The notes beneath the pieces are model-generated. The model was not told where the DNA came from and did no database searches. It saw nothing but the letters and a program-made list of their open reading frames with translations. From contig CAZSQM010000029.1 in NCBI GenBank assembly GCA_964609025.1, forward strand, positions 1 to 25,118: 25,118 nt of DNA, in the 5' to 3' direction. This DNA is from SIG307 sp964609025. GTDB lineage: Bacteria; Bacillota; Clostridia; Lachnospirales; Lachnospiraceae. The translations under genes were made by a program, and so were the position numbers. Positions 5,693 through 13,685 of the stretch are shown one piece after another; position 1 is the stretch's first letter, and each line of letters begins with the position of its first letter.

Positions 5693-8146
5693 TTATCCTC
5701 CTCCATGTACCAAAATCTCCGCTTTATTTCTTTTTACCCTGACTTCAATGGCTCCGCATTCATCTGTGCGGTAAACTTCTGTGCCGTGTTCCTCCAATCG
5801 TCTCAATACCTCTTTATGAGGGTGTCCGTACCTGTTTCCCTTTCCGCAGGAAATAACAGAAAATGCAGGCTTTAGTGCAGCAAGAAATTCTTCCGACGAG
5901 GAGGAGGAAGACCCGTGATGCGCCACCTTCAGCACTTCAACAGAAATTCCCTCTACCGCGCCCTCTTCTAAAAGTTTCCTTTCCCCTGCCGCGTCCATAT
6001 CTCCGGTCAGCAACAAATCAAATTCGCCGTAGGAGGCAAGCAGTACCAGAGAGGCAGCATTTTTATCCGAATATACTGCCCCCTCCTTTGGCGCAAGGCA
6101 GGAAAGGACCAGTTCCTCTCCTGCCTTTAACCGGTCACCCGCCGCCAGATAACAGACCTCCACATTCTTTTCCTCCGCAAGTTTTGCAAGCGCCTGACAG
6201 GCAGGGTCCGATATTGCCGGTATGGGCAGGACAATACGTTTGATGAAAAGTTCTCCCTCATACCCCGCCGCACTTGCACGATAGGAGGAATATACCGGCA
6301 TCCCTGCTAAAAGCTCACGGATTCCGCTTATATGGTCGCTGTCCCCATGGCTAATGATCGCACAATCAATCACACGAATTCCCTTTGCCTTCAGATACGC
6401 CGCAAGCCGCTTTTCTCCTACTTTTTGCACATCCGCACTGCCGCCGTCCACCGTCAGTACCGCACCTGTCCGCTCCCGCAGCACAATACCGTCCCCCTGC
6501 CCCACATCAAGAAATGCCGCCTCAAACGCCGCACAGGGCAAGGGCAAAAGGCAGAGCGGCAGAAGAACCAACACACACACGATTCCTTTTTGTCCCCGCC
6601 GGTTTTTCCGCCCTCTCCTGCCGCCCCGGCGGATATACAGGCAGACCGCCAATACAGTAAAGTAAATCCCAATCTGCCATAACGCGGGCTTTCCGAACAG
6701 CAGCAGAGAAAACGGGAGTTTGGAAACAATCCCGCAAAGTGCTTCGTAAACCCACAAAATCGCGCCCACACCGCCCGCAAAAAAATGCCCGAGCCACACG
6801 CTGAAACACCCACAGACTCCCGTAAGCAACGCGCAAAAAAGTAGAATTGTCATTAACGGCACAACGAGCGGATTGAGAAAAAAGCCGTAAAGCGGATATT
6901 CAAAATAATGGAATACCGTAACCGGGAGTGTGACAAGCTGAATTGCCCCGCCGAATAAGAATGTACTCTTCACCTGTTCCGTTATATCCACCCGAAGCCG
7001 CACCCATTTGCTGTCTGCCTGTTTTGCCGTCCATACCGCCTTTTCCTTCAAAGAGCGCTCTCTTTCCCTCTCCTTTAACAAAACCGCCAGCACCGACGCT
7101 CCGTAGGCCGCCGCATAGGAAAGCTGGAACGACGCCGTATACAACGCCCCCGGAGTTTGACACAGAATCACAACCGCACTGACCGACATGGCAGAAAGCG
7201 TGTCGTAGGTTCTTCCAAGCGCCGCCGCCAAAAGCAGCAGAAAAAACATGATAACCGCCCTCTTTGTAGAGGTTCCCGCCTCCACAAACCTTCCGTAGAG
7301 AATGACACAGGCGCACGCAGCGGGAATCGCACCGTTTCTGCCAAGTACGGTACGGCGCAAGAGCTGGTACACCGCCATGCCGAGTAAGGACACATGAAGC
7401 CCGGAAATCGCAAGAATATGCGAAATTCCCCCGTGACGGTACAATTCTTTCGTTTCGTCCGACAAAAGCGCGCGTTCGCCCAGAAGCATGGAGGAAACCA
7501 CGCCCGCACCGTTCTCTCCCAAATACGTCACATAGGTTTTCTGTAATTTACACTTTGCCAGGAATAATGCTTGATTGAAGCGATGATAAGAAAAATCCGT
7601 AATCCGGACGGTTGCCGCCGTAAGCGTCCCCGTAATTCCGATTGAAAAGTAGTATTGTTCTGCGTCAAACTGTCCGGGATTCCCCGGCGGCTCTATCTCC
7701 CTGCCCTTTCCGTACAAAAACACCTGCTGTCCGTCCTTTAGCGTCCCGTTTTCCGCCGCTAAATCATCCGTGTAGACAAGCAGCGTTCCGACCGGGCGGT
7801 AGACCTCCTCCTTTGCGGAATACGACGCCGCCTCCGCCCGTTCCAATTCAAAGCTGACGCCGTTTCCGGTCATCCTGATATGACGGATGATTCCCTTTGC
7901 CAGCAGTTCCCTGCCCGATTCCATACATTCCGTAAACTGTGCCCTGTATCCGTTATACTCCGTTCTTTCCCGGCACATTACCGAAAAGCCGAGCAACAAA
8001 AACGCCGGTGCGGCAAAGAGCAGCCGGTCCCCAAAAGATACCCTCCGTTTTTCCGCCCTTCGCCTGCGGACGATACAAAAGCCCGCAAAACAGATACAAA
8101 GTGCCGTTCCGAGTACAATCCCGAACGGCAGCCGCTCCAAGACCAT
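5693..8146 (-). CDS. comEC: ComEC/Rec2-type DNA-uptake channel protein
   Basis: Membrane protein thought to form the channel that brings single-stranded DNA across the cytoplasmic membrane. From the ATG at 8146 it has 817 residues. Visible: N-terminal membrane segments and a soluble DUF4131-like region (about 55-195), the multi-pass Competence domain (about 210-505, with LLLGERALLS and HILAISGLHVSLLG), and a C-terminal metallo-beta-lactamase-like domain (about 541-790) with FLDVGQGDG, HGDSDH (600-605), TGDMD (714-718) and AHHGS (742-746). All expected motifs are present. No ribosome binding site precedes 8146, whereas GGAAGGAG occurs upstream, 8 bases before an in-frame ATA at 8212; the longer frame adds 22 residues typical of a ComEC N-terminus. 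It is last in an operon with comEA, a two-component system and a GerMN lipoprotein. Confidence 0.93.
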   Translation of the reverse strand: MVLERLPFGIVLGTALCICFAGFCIVRRRRAEKRRVSFGDRLLFAAPAFLLLGFSVMCRERTEYNGYRAQFTECMESGRELLAKGIIRHIRMTGNGVSFELERAEAASYSAKEEVYRPVGTLLVYTDDLAAENGTLKDGQQVFLYGKGREIEPPGNPGQFDAEQYYFSIGITGTLTAATVRITDFSYHRFNQALFLAKCKLQKTYVTYLGENGAGVVSSMLLGERALLSDETKELYRHGGISHILAISGLHVSLLGMAVYQLLRRTVLGRNGAIPAACACVILYGRFVEAGTSTKRAVIMFFLLLLAAALGRTYDTLSAMSVSAVVILCQTPGALYTASFQLSYAAAYGASVLAVLLKERERERSLKEKAVWTAKQADSKWVRLRVDITEQVKSTFLFGGAIQLVTLPVTVFHYFEYPLYGFFLNPLVVPLMTILLFCALLTGVCGCFSVWLGHFFAGGVGAILWVYEALCGIVSKLPFSLLLFGKPALWQIGIYFTVLAVCLYIRRGGRRGRKNRRGQKGIVCVLVLLPLCLLPLPCAAFEAAFLDVGQGDGIVLRERTGAVLTVDGGSADVQKVGEKRLAAYLKAKGIRVIDCAIISHGDSDHISGIRELLAGMPVYSSYRASAAGYEGELFIKRIVLPIPAISDPACQALAKLAEEKNVEVCYLAAGDRLKAGEELVLSCLAPKEGAVYSDKNAASLVLLASYGEFDLLLTGDMDAAGERKLLEEGAVEGISVEVLKVAHHGSSSSSSEEFLAALKPAFSVISCGKGNRYGHPHKEVLRRLEEHGTEVYRTDECGAIEVRVKRNKAEILVHGGG

Positions 8147-8238
8147 ACCAACGGCAAATGCGGCGGCGTATACGACCGCCGGCCGTTTTATTAAAAGAAC
8201 CCTTTGCCCTATCGTAAAAACTCCTTCCTGTACTTCTT

Positions 8239-9156
8239 TTACTCTTTTTCGATTACATTTAAGTTGCGCTCATACTGCAACGTCAAATCCATTGTCTGAT
8301 ACAGTTTTTTCTGCGCTCCGTCCACATAAAACTGTACCCGGTAAATATCCGGAAGCTCCGCCAGACTGTTGACAATAGAATAAATCGCAACCTCCTCCGA
8401 CACCTCTTTCGGCTTGTCCAAAAACTCTTCGCTCAGGTCTACATAACAAACTCCTTCTTTTGTAGATACACTGAGCACCTTGGTCTTTTCCGAAATCACC
8501 GGATACATTCCGTCTTCTACCGGTCCTGCAATCAACTGGCGCAACACAATCTGCTCCTCTGTTTCGGAGCCGCTGTACGGAATTTTGAGATTGGACGCAA
8601 TCAGCGCGTCCCCTGCCTTGTTCGCATAATACACCGTCGTATACAGGTATTGATAGTAATTTGTATCCGGTCCCGTATTGTCTATAAAGTCTTCTGCCTT
8701 CATAATACCGACCGGCGTATTCTGCGCTCCCATTAACGGCTGTCCTGCCACATAAAACTCTACGGCGTCAATGTCCGGCACCTGACAAACCGTTTTCACA
8801 ACCGCGGCGCGCATCAACACTTCCCGAACGCCCGATACGGTATTATAGGTTTCGTCAAACTGTAACGTTACAAGCCCGTTCGTTCCCATGCTGATTTCCG
8901 GCAGCTTCACCGTTTCCGGAATTGCCGCGGCATGCTCCTCTCCCAAAGGCTTCTGCATATGTGTAAGCAACTCCCGCACCAGAGGCTCCCCCTCTGAGGA
9001 AATCGGAGTATACCCCTCGCTCACGACCTTTGTTTCCGCCTTATCCAGATAATAAACCGGAATATCGCCTTCCCACACCGTCGGCTGCGGACTTTTGCTG
9101 CAGCCGGCGAACAGGAAAAGAGAAAAAACAATCCAAATCCAACACTTTTGTTTCAT
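8239..9156 (-). CDS. GerMN-domain lipoprotein
   Basis: A 305-residue exported lipoprotein. The signal peptide has a hydrophobic core and lipobox LFAGC with the lipidated cysteine at residue 19. Two GerMN-type repeats follow: about 45-165 (ending VEFYVAGQPL) and about 180-290 (ending VQFYVDGAQ). In both, a strand of the type VTLQFDETYN or CYVDLSEEFL precedes a helix and an xxFYV strand. GerMN domains occur in spore germination protein GerM and in lipoproteins paired with two-component systems such as LpqB beside MtrAB. It starts 11 bp after the histidine kinase gene, behind AAGGGGG, so the operon suggests it modulates that kinase at the outer membrane face. The role is inferred. Confidence 0.85.
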   Translation of the reverse strand: MKQKCWIWIVFSLFLFAGCSKSPQPTVWEGDIPVYYLDKAETKVVSEGYTPISSEGEPLVRELLTHMQKPLGEEHAAAIPETVKLPEISMGTNGLVTLQFDETYNTVSGVREVLMRAAVVKTVCQVPDIDAVEFYVAGQPLMGAQNTPVGIMKAEDFIDNTGPDTNYYQYLYTTVYYANKAGDALIASNLKIPYSGSETEEQIVLRQLIAGPVEDGMYPVISEKTKVLSVSTKEGVCYVDLSEEFLDKPKEVSEEVAIYSIVNSLAELPDIYRVQFYVDGAQKKLYQTMDLTLQYERNLNVIEKE

Positions 9157-9166
9157 GTCTGCCCCC

Positions 9167-10630
9167 TTACTGCACCGTCAGCACAAAGCTGAGCGGAATC
9201 CGTACCGTAAAAATAGAGCCGACGCCCGGCACGCTTTGTACCTTCACTGCTCCCTTGTGCATCTGTACCGCACTTTTCGTAATGGAAAGCCCTAACCCCG
9301 TACCGCCGGTTTCTCTGGAACGCGCTTTATCAACCCGGTAAAAACGCTCAAAAATAAAGCCCTGCTCCTCCTCCGGGATTCCGATACCGGTATCCTCTAT
9401 CTTTACATAAAAATACTTATGGTCCGCATTCAGGGAAACCATGACCCTGCCGCCGTCCCGGTTATACTTAATGGCGTTTTCGATGAGATTGGAAAAAACC
9501 AACGACATCTTAACTTCGTCTACCTCCGCAAGCACCGTGCGATAGCTTTCAAATACCATCTCAATCCCGCGCTTTAGGGCAAGCGGCTTTAACCGTTTCA
9601 TAATAATTTCCAGAAGCTCGTTGATGTTGACCTCGGCGATATGCATCTCGCCGGAGGTCTTGTCCAACTTTACAAGATCAAGCAGATCATTTACGATTTT
9701 CGCTTCCCGGTCGATTTCGGAATTGATATCCGCAATAAACTCCTGATACATTTCAATCGGGACATCCGGCTCCAGGACAAGGGAATCGGACAAAACTTTG
9801 ATGGCCGTCAGCGGCGTTTTTAATTCGTGGGATACGTTCGAAACGAACTCCTGCCTGGACTTCTCCGTTGCGGCAACCCGCACCATGATACGCTGGAATG
9901 CTTCCGCAATCTGCTCTACCTCAAGATAGCTTCCCGGTTCAATCATCTGCGTTCCGTCATACTCCTCCGTAATATTCTCAATCCGCCCCGAAAGCTTTCG
10001 CAAAGACTTCGTCATACCGCCGGAAATGAGCAGCGCCGCCACCAAAAGCACTGCCGACGCGCCTATGGTCAGAACCATAATATTTTCCTCAAACAACTCC
10101 TGGGCGTCAACGATATCTGCCACGGAGGCGCTCATTACCATTGCGCCGATTACCTGCCCGCCGCCTTCATTGCTTAGCCCTAACACCACCGGCAAAGTAA
10201 TTTCCGCCATCTCACCCGCCTTGTCATAATAGGTTCTGGTTTCACCGCGCATTGCGTAAATCGGTTCCTCCGAAATCAAAGTTTTTCCTTCTTCGCGTCC
10301 CGCGGTATCCTTTACGATAACAAGGTTGCTGTTTACCAGAACAATCCGCCCTTCATACAGCTTTGCAAGCGCCTGCAGCCCCGCAGACAACTCCGGCTGC
10401 GTCTGCTGTTCCAGATAGCCGGACTGTGCAATCTGCCCCGCAAGCGTTGTTCCCTGCTCCTTCATCTGTTCCAGACGCTTTTCGTAGCTGTAATTCCAAT
10501 ACAGCGCTTTCATCGCCTGCATCCCCGCATACATCGGCAAAATTCCCACAAGAAGCAGCACGCAAAGCAGATGAACGCGCATGCTCCTCCACGCTTTCAG
10601 CTTCTCTTTAAATTTTGAAAAAATAGCCAA
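9167..10630 (-). CDS. Sensor histidine kinase
   Basis: A 487-residue membrane kinase partnered with the response regulator directly upstream. Layout: first membrane helix about 18-37, an extracytoplasmic sensor domain about 38-180, second helix about 185-204, HAMP about 205-257, the HisKA box SNVSHELKTPL with phospho-accepting H268, N-box NLIENAIKYN (381-390), and ATP-binding boxes DTGIG (413-417) and GTGLGL (443-448). The architecture is close to PhoR/WalK-type kinases but without a PAS domain after HAMP. The start at 10630 is a TTG inside the response regulator gene (23-bp overlap) with only a G-run before it; an ATG at 10582, close after GGAGGAG, is an alternative that removes 16 basic residues. 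The signal sensed is unknown. It lies between comEA and comEC in one operon. Confidence 0.92.
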   Translation of the reverse strand: MAIFSKFKEKLKAWRSMRVHLLCVLLLVGILPMYAGMQAMKALYWNYSYEKRLEQMKEQGTTLAGQIAQSGYLEQQTQPELSAGLQALAKLYEGRIVLVNSNLVIVKDTAGREEGKTLISEEPIYAMRGETRTYYDKAGEMAEITLPVVLGLSNEGGGQVIGAMVMSASVADIVDAQELFEENIMVLTIGASAVLLVAALLISGGMTKSLRKLSGRIENITEEYDGTQMIEPGSYLEVEQIAEAFQRIMVRVAATEKSRQEFVSNVSHELKTPLTAIKVLSDSLVLEPDVPIEMYQEFIADINSEIDREAKIVNDLLDLVKLDKTSGEMHIAEVNINELLEIIMKRLKPLALKRGIEMVFESYRTVLAEVDEVKMSLVFSNLIENAIKYNRDGGRVMVSLNADHKYFYVKIEDTGIGIPEEEQGFIFERFYRVDKARSRETGGTGLGLSITKSAVQMHKGAVKVQSVPGVGSIFTVRIPLSFVLTVQ

Positions 10631-11297
10631 CCCCCCATTTTGTATGTATATAGTCCGGTTCGCTCGGGTTACGTTCTATCTTCTCACGAAGTCTTCTCAC
10701 ATGTACGTCCACCGTTCTCACATCCCCCGGATACTCGTAGCCCCAGACAATGTTTAAAAGGTTTTCCCGGCTGTATACTTTATTCGGATTCGTCATAAGC
10801 AGCTCCAGCAAATCAAACTCCTTTGCCGTAAGATTCACTTCCTGCCCCTTTAAGAACACCCTTCTGCCCTCGCGCTCTAAGCGGATATCCCCGACCGAAA
10901 GCTTTTTGTCCTCCGCGTCCTTCTCATCCTGCTTTCTGCTGCGGCGCAGAATCGCTTTAATGCGCGCCTTTACCTCCAGAATATTAAACGGCTTTGTAAT
11001 ATAATCGTCCGCGCCGTATTCCAGTCCCATAATCTTGTCGATATCTTCGCTCTTTGCCGTCAGCATCATAATCGGCACATCCGAAAACTCCCGAATCTGC
11101 CGGCAGACTTCAAATCCGGAAAGCTTCGGCAGCATCACGTCCAAAAGAATGACATCGTAGGAATTTGCCCGCGCCGCCGCCAATGCTTCTTCACCGTCAT
11201 AAGCGCAGTCCACCAAAAGCCCCTCCTGTTCCAGGCTGAACTTAATTCCCTTGACAATCAATTTTTCATCGTCCACTACCAAAACCTTTTTATCCAC
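10608..11297 (-). CDS. OmpR/PhoB-family response regulator
   Basis: A 229-residue regulator with a receiver domain (acidic pair D9-D10, phospho-acceptor D53 in ILLDVMLP, conserved lysine in DYITKPF about 102) and a C-terminal winged helix (about 130-229, with VNLTAKEFDLLELL, VRTVDVHVRRLREKIE and GVGYFF). It resembles WalR/PhoP-type regulators, but the neighbourhood is not a wal operon. The start is GTG at 11297 with GAGGTG upstream; the ORF begins 12 bp after comEA ends. It overlaps the kinase gene by 23 bp, indicating coupled translation. Its targets are not visible here; it may control its own operon, and so competence genes. Confidence 0.94.
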   Translation of the reverse strand: MDKKVLVVDDEKLIVKGIKFSLEQEGLLVDCAYDGEEALAAARANSYDVILLDVMLPKLSGFEVCRQIREFSDVPIMMLTAKSEDIDKIMGLEYGADDYITKPFNILEVKARIKAILRRSRKQDEKDAEDKKLSVGDIRLEREGRRVFLKGQEVNLTAKEFDLLELLMTNPNKVYSRENLLNIVWGYEYPGDVRTVDVHVRRLREKIERNPSEPDYIHTKWGVGYFFKI

Positions 11298-11309
11298 ACC
11301 GACACCTCT

Positions 11310-12005
11310 TCATTCTGCTACAATTTTATCTTTCATCCGCTCAAACATTGCTTCTCCGATTCCGGTTACGTTTTTTAATTCTTCTATGCTTTGAAACGGT
11401 CCCACCTTTTTCCGGTAGTTCAAAATACTCTCTGCCTTTGCCTCTCCGATCCCGTCCAGCGTCATCAGTAACTCCTTATCCGCCGTATTGATATTCACCG
11501 GCTCGTTTTCCTGAGCCTCTCCGGTCTTTCCCCCGTCGTCGATACGCTCTGCTACGGAAAGCTCCTTCGTTTCCGCAACCGACGGCACATAAAGCTTTTG
11601 TCCGTCGGCAAGATACGCCGCCAGATTGTGATACGTCGTATCCGCTTCCTCCGTAAAGCCGCCCGCCGCCGTTACCGCATCAACCAGCCGGCTGCCCTCC
11701 GGGAAGGAATAAACGCCCGCTGCCGCTACTGCGCCGCAGACATAAACCCAAAGCTCCTCCGGCTGTGTTTGCAAACCGCCGCCTGCCGCCTCTGACACCT
11801 CACCGGTCTCTTTTGCCTTACCTTCGTTTTGTACCGTCAGGTTCTCAGACGTTTCGCTGTTTAAATTATCGACGCTCCCCGCCTGCCTTTGCAGTACGAT
11901 ACGCTCTTTTTGCCGCGCCGCATAATGCGAGCCGAGCGAAACCGTTCCGCAGACGATAAGAAACCCGGCAATCAGCCCAAGCTTTCTTTTTTGTTTTTTA
12001 TCCAT
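11310..12005 (-). CDS. comEA: ComEA-type DNA-binding competence protein
   Basis: Membrane-anchored DNA receptor of 231 residues. Visible: a short basic N-terminus, one membrane helix (about 9-27), a low-complexity linker, an SLBB-type domain (about 85-145, with VYVCGAVAAAGVYSFPEG and GGFTEEAD), a second linker, and a C-terminal helix-hairpin-helix pair (about 170-231; VNINTADKELLMTLDGIG and FQSIEELKNVTGIG), the standard DNA-binding part of ComEA. ATG 12005 is preferred over an in-frame ATG at 12029 because AAGGAGG stands just upstream of the former. It is the first gene of an operon ending with comEC; unusually, a two-component system and a GerMN lipoprotein lie between the two. Confidence 0.93.
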   Translation of the reverse strand: MDKKQKRKLGLIAGFLIVCGTVSLGSHYAARQKERIVLQRQAGSVDNLNSETSENLTVQNEGKAKETGEVSEAAGGGLQTQPEELWVYVCGAVAAAGVYSFPEGSRLVDAVTAAGGFTEEADTTYHNLAAYLADGQKLYVPSVAETKELSVAERIDDGGKTGEAQENEPVNINTADKELLMTLDGIGEAKAESILNYRKKVGPFQSIEELKNVTGIGEAMFERMKDKIVAE

Positions 12006-12050
12006 CGCTTCCTCCTTCGGGATGCGCACGGATCTGTTCCCTCATTTTCT

Positions 12051-12079
12051 ATTTTAGCGGATAACCCGTAAAAAAACAA
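12051..12079 (-). promoter_or_regulatory. Promoter of the comEA-comEC operon
   Basis: On the minus strand TTGTTT (12074-12079) and TAAAAT (12051-12056) are separated by 17 bp, about 46 bp before the comEA ATG. No obvious operator is seen around it. Confidence 0.6.
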
Positions 12080-12130
12080 GTGCTTTCCTTTTACTGCCAA
12101 AACTACTTTTCCGAAACAAAACCCGCACGC

Positions 12131-12574
12131 TTAGTCCGGGCCGGAGGACTTAAACCAGATTACTCCGCCCACGGTAACTGCCGCCGCACAAAGCTTCTGC
12201 CACGAAAAAGGAACCTTTTCCACACCGAACAATCCGAACAGCTCTATCACATAGGAAACAATCAACTGTGCCGTTACAATAAACATTGCCGACTTTGCCG
12301 GTCCAAGCATCTCTACGCTTTTGATTACAGTAAATGTGATAAACGCGCCCAGAATTCCGCCGAGCAGAAAATACTTCGGGCTGACCGCAAACAGGGAGCG
12401 TACTCCCTTTTCCTTTCCCGAAACGAACCATGCCATAATACATACCACCAGCGCCGAAAACTGCACAAAACCTGCCGCCGTCCAGACACTTGTCTGCTTT
12501 GTTACGCCCGCATTCCAGATTCCCTGCACACTCATAAGGGCGCCGGAAATAATTGCAATCAAAAAGCCAAGCAT
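12131..12574 (-). CDS. YdcZ/DUF606-type small membrane transporter
   Basis: A 147-residue, almost entirely hydrophobic protein with about five membrane helices, equivalent to one half of a DMT-superfamily (EamA-like) transporter. Family signs are the opening LIAIISGALMSVQGIWNAG, the helix with GGILGAFITFTVI, and the closing helix with AAAVTVGGVIWF. Length matches the DUF606/YdcZ family (about 140-150). Such half-size proteins are thought to work as dimers; the substrate is unknown. AAGGAGG lies six bases before the ATG at 12574. It stands alone, upstream of and in the same direction as comEA, with a separate promoter for comEA between them. Confidence 0.82.
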   Translation of the reverse strand: MLGFLIAIISGALMSVQGIWNAGVTKQTSVWTAAGFVQFSALVVCIMAWFVSGKEKGVRSLFAVSPKYFLLGGILGAFITFTVIKSVEMLGPAKSAMFIVTAQLIVSYVIELFGLFGVEKVPFSWQKLCAAAVTVGGVIWFKSSGPD

Positions 12575-12695
12575 TGCATTCCCTCCTTTGACACATGCAG
12601 TATGCGCACTTTTTTTGCAAATATTCCGCGGGAAAGGCTTGTATTTCCCACCGACTTATGCCAAGATAAAGGAAAGAAACAAAGTTTTGAATTAC

Positions 12696-12729
12696 ATGCA
12701 AACATCCATGCAACATATCATGTTTGCAT
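12696..12729. promoter_or_regulatory. 10-bp inverted repeat upstream of an unknown exported protein
   Basis: ATGCAAACAT (12696-12705) and ATGTTTGCAT (12720-12729) are perfect inverted copies separated by 14 bp; the spacer contains a third related ATGCAACAT. It lies 33 bp before the ATG at 12762 and 122 bp before the divergent DMT gene start. An operator is the simplest reading; the AT content and lack of a T-run argue against a terminator. Confidence 0.55.
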
Positions 12730-12761
12730 AGTCAGATTAAAATAAGAAACAGAGGAATTCC

Positions 12762-13622
12762 ATGAAAAAAAGAACCTTACGGCTTATCGTAAAAAAAAGA
12801 CATTGCGGGCAAGTGCTTGCCCTGCTTTTCCTATTTTTCCTTTCTCCCGCCGCCAACGTGCTTTACAGCATGGCAGTGATGTCGGTTTACAGCGGAATGC
12901 ATAAGGCGGACAGTCTTATGAAAAAGGAAGGAATCGACCTTTCCATACCGGGCGGTCTTGCCACACTGCGCTCCGACTGGTATCCCTTTGTGATGACCTT
13001 TTGCGCGGACAGCGGCTTCCGGCACTTTACCGGAGATTCCTCCCTTTCCTTAACGATACTGTATAACTTTCCGGCCTTCTCCCCGGTCAAGGGGTGCAGC
13101 CGCCTTTACGATACCGAATCTCCCTATTATAACAGCTTTTACGGCGCCTATCTGGTAAAAGACGGGGACGGAACGCCTTACGGCTTTACCCGCAGAGACG
13201 ACGGTTCTCTCTTCCCCGATGCCGCCGCAGTCGCCGAGGTGCCGAAGTACGACTTCTGGCAGCTGGTACTTTCCGAATTCGGCTTAACAAGGGATAACGC
13301 CGTGTTTGACTGGAATATTACGGACATTTCCGAACCTCTCTCCTATGCCGGAGAGGACGGCTTCTACCGTATGGACGCCACCCTTACCGTAAACGGCGCG
13401 TCCCACCGATATCACGGTTTCACCCAGTCCTACCTCCAGTACGGTAAGCCGAATTTTCCGGTAAGCGAACCCCTTGCGCCGGTTTCCATGTACGGCAGAC
13501 TGTACGGCAAATATCTGGAAGAAAAACAGGTTTCTTTATTTTTCTATATCGTAGCTGCAAATCGGGACGTGCTGGAGGAATGCGACAGGGAGATTTTAGC
13601 GGGCAGCAGCCTTGCGTATTAA
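12762..13622 (+). CDS. Unknown membrane-anchored or exported protein
   Basis: A 286-residue protein I do not recognise. A basic N-terminus (KKRTLRLIVKKRH) is followed by one strong hydrophobic segment (about 17-40), which could be an uncleaved signal anchor or a signal peptide. The remainder looks like a soluble extracytoplasmic domain, rich in aromatic residues and Gly/Asp, with features such as SDWYPFVMTFCADSGFRHF, YYNSFYGAYLVKDGDG and DFWQLVLSEFGLTRDNAVFDW. Only two cysteines fall in the exported part before the C-terminal region. AGAGG lies 7 bases before the ATG. It is the only plus-strand gene between the EFR1 gene and the LysR gene, divergent from the YdcZ-type gene, with an inverted repeat in the shared control region. 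It converges on the aldo/keto reductase gene. Confidence 0.75.
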   Translation: MKKRTLRLIVKKRHCGQVLALLFLFFLSPAANVLYSMAVMSVYSGMHKADSLMKKEGIDLSIPGGLATLRSDWYPFVMTFCADSGFRHFTGDSSLSLTILYNFPAFSPVKGCSRLYDTESPYYNSFYGAYLVKDGDGTPYGFTRRDDGSLFPDAAAVAEVPKYDFWQLVLSEFGLTRDNAVFDWNITDISEPLSYAGEDGFYRMDATLTVNGASHRYHGFTQSYLQYGKPNFPVSEPLAPVSMYGRLYGKYLEEKQVSLFFYIVAANRDVLEECDREILAGSSLAY

Positions 13623-13685
13623 AGCGTTCGGGAAAACGGTTCCCTTACCGTGCGGAAAGGTCCGCTTACAGCAGATACCGGAGGC

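Noticed and set aside
5145..5875. Several long ORFs on both strands with repeated motifs such as PRRRFPCGAYFAIF or RKPAAGHG
   Set aside because: They are produced by the 52-bp tandem array, which is not a multiple of 3 and has few stop codons, so the same repeat is read in rotating frames. No coding signal supports them.
6332..8372. Many ORFs of 60-160 codons on the plus strand and in other frames across comEC
   Set aside because: They are Pro/Arg-rich shadows of comEC in GC-rich codons, with no family resemblance.
12080..12745. 221-codon plus-strand ORF opposite the YdcZ-type gene
   Set aside because: It has no ribosome binding site and an unlikely composition, and it is the shadow of the clear membrane protein on the other strand.
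13623..13685. Bidirectional terminator between the unknown exported protein and the aldo/keto reductase
   Set aside because: Short complementary pieces such as GGGAA/TTCCC and ACGG/CCGT exist, but they overlap one another and no T-run follows.
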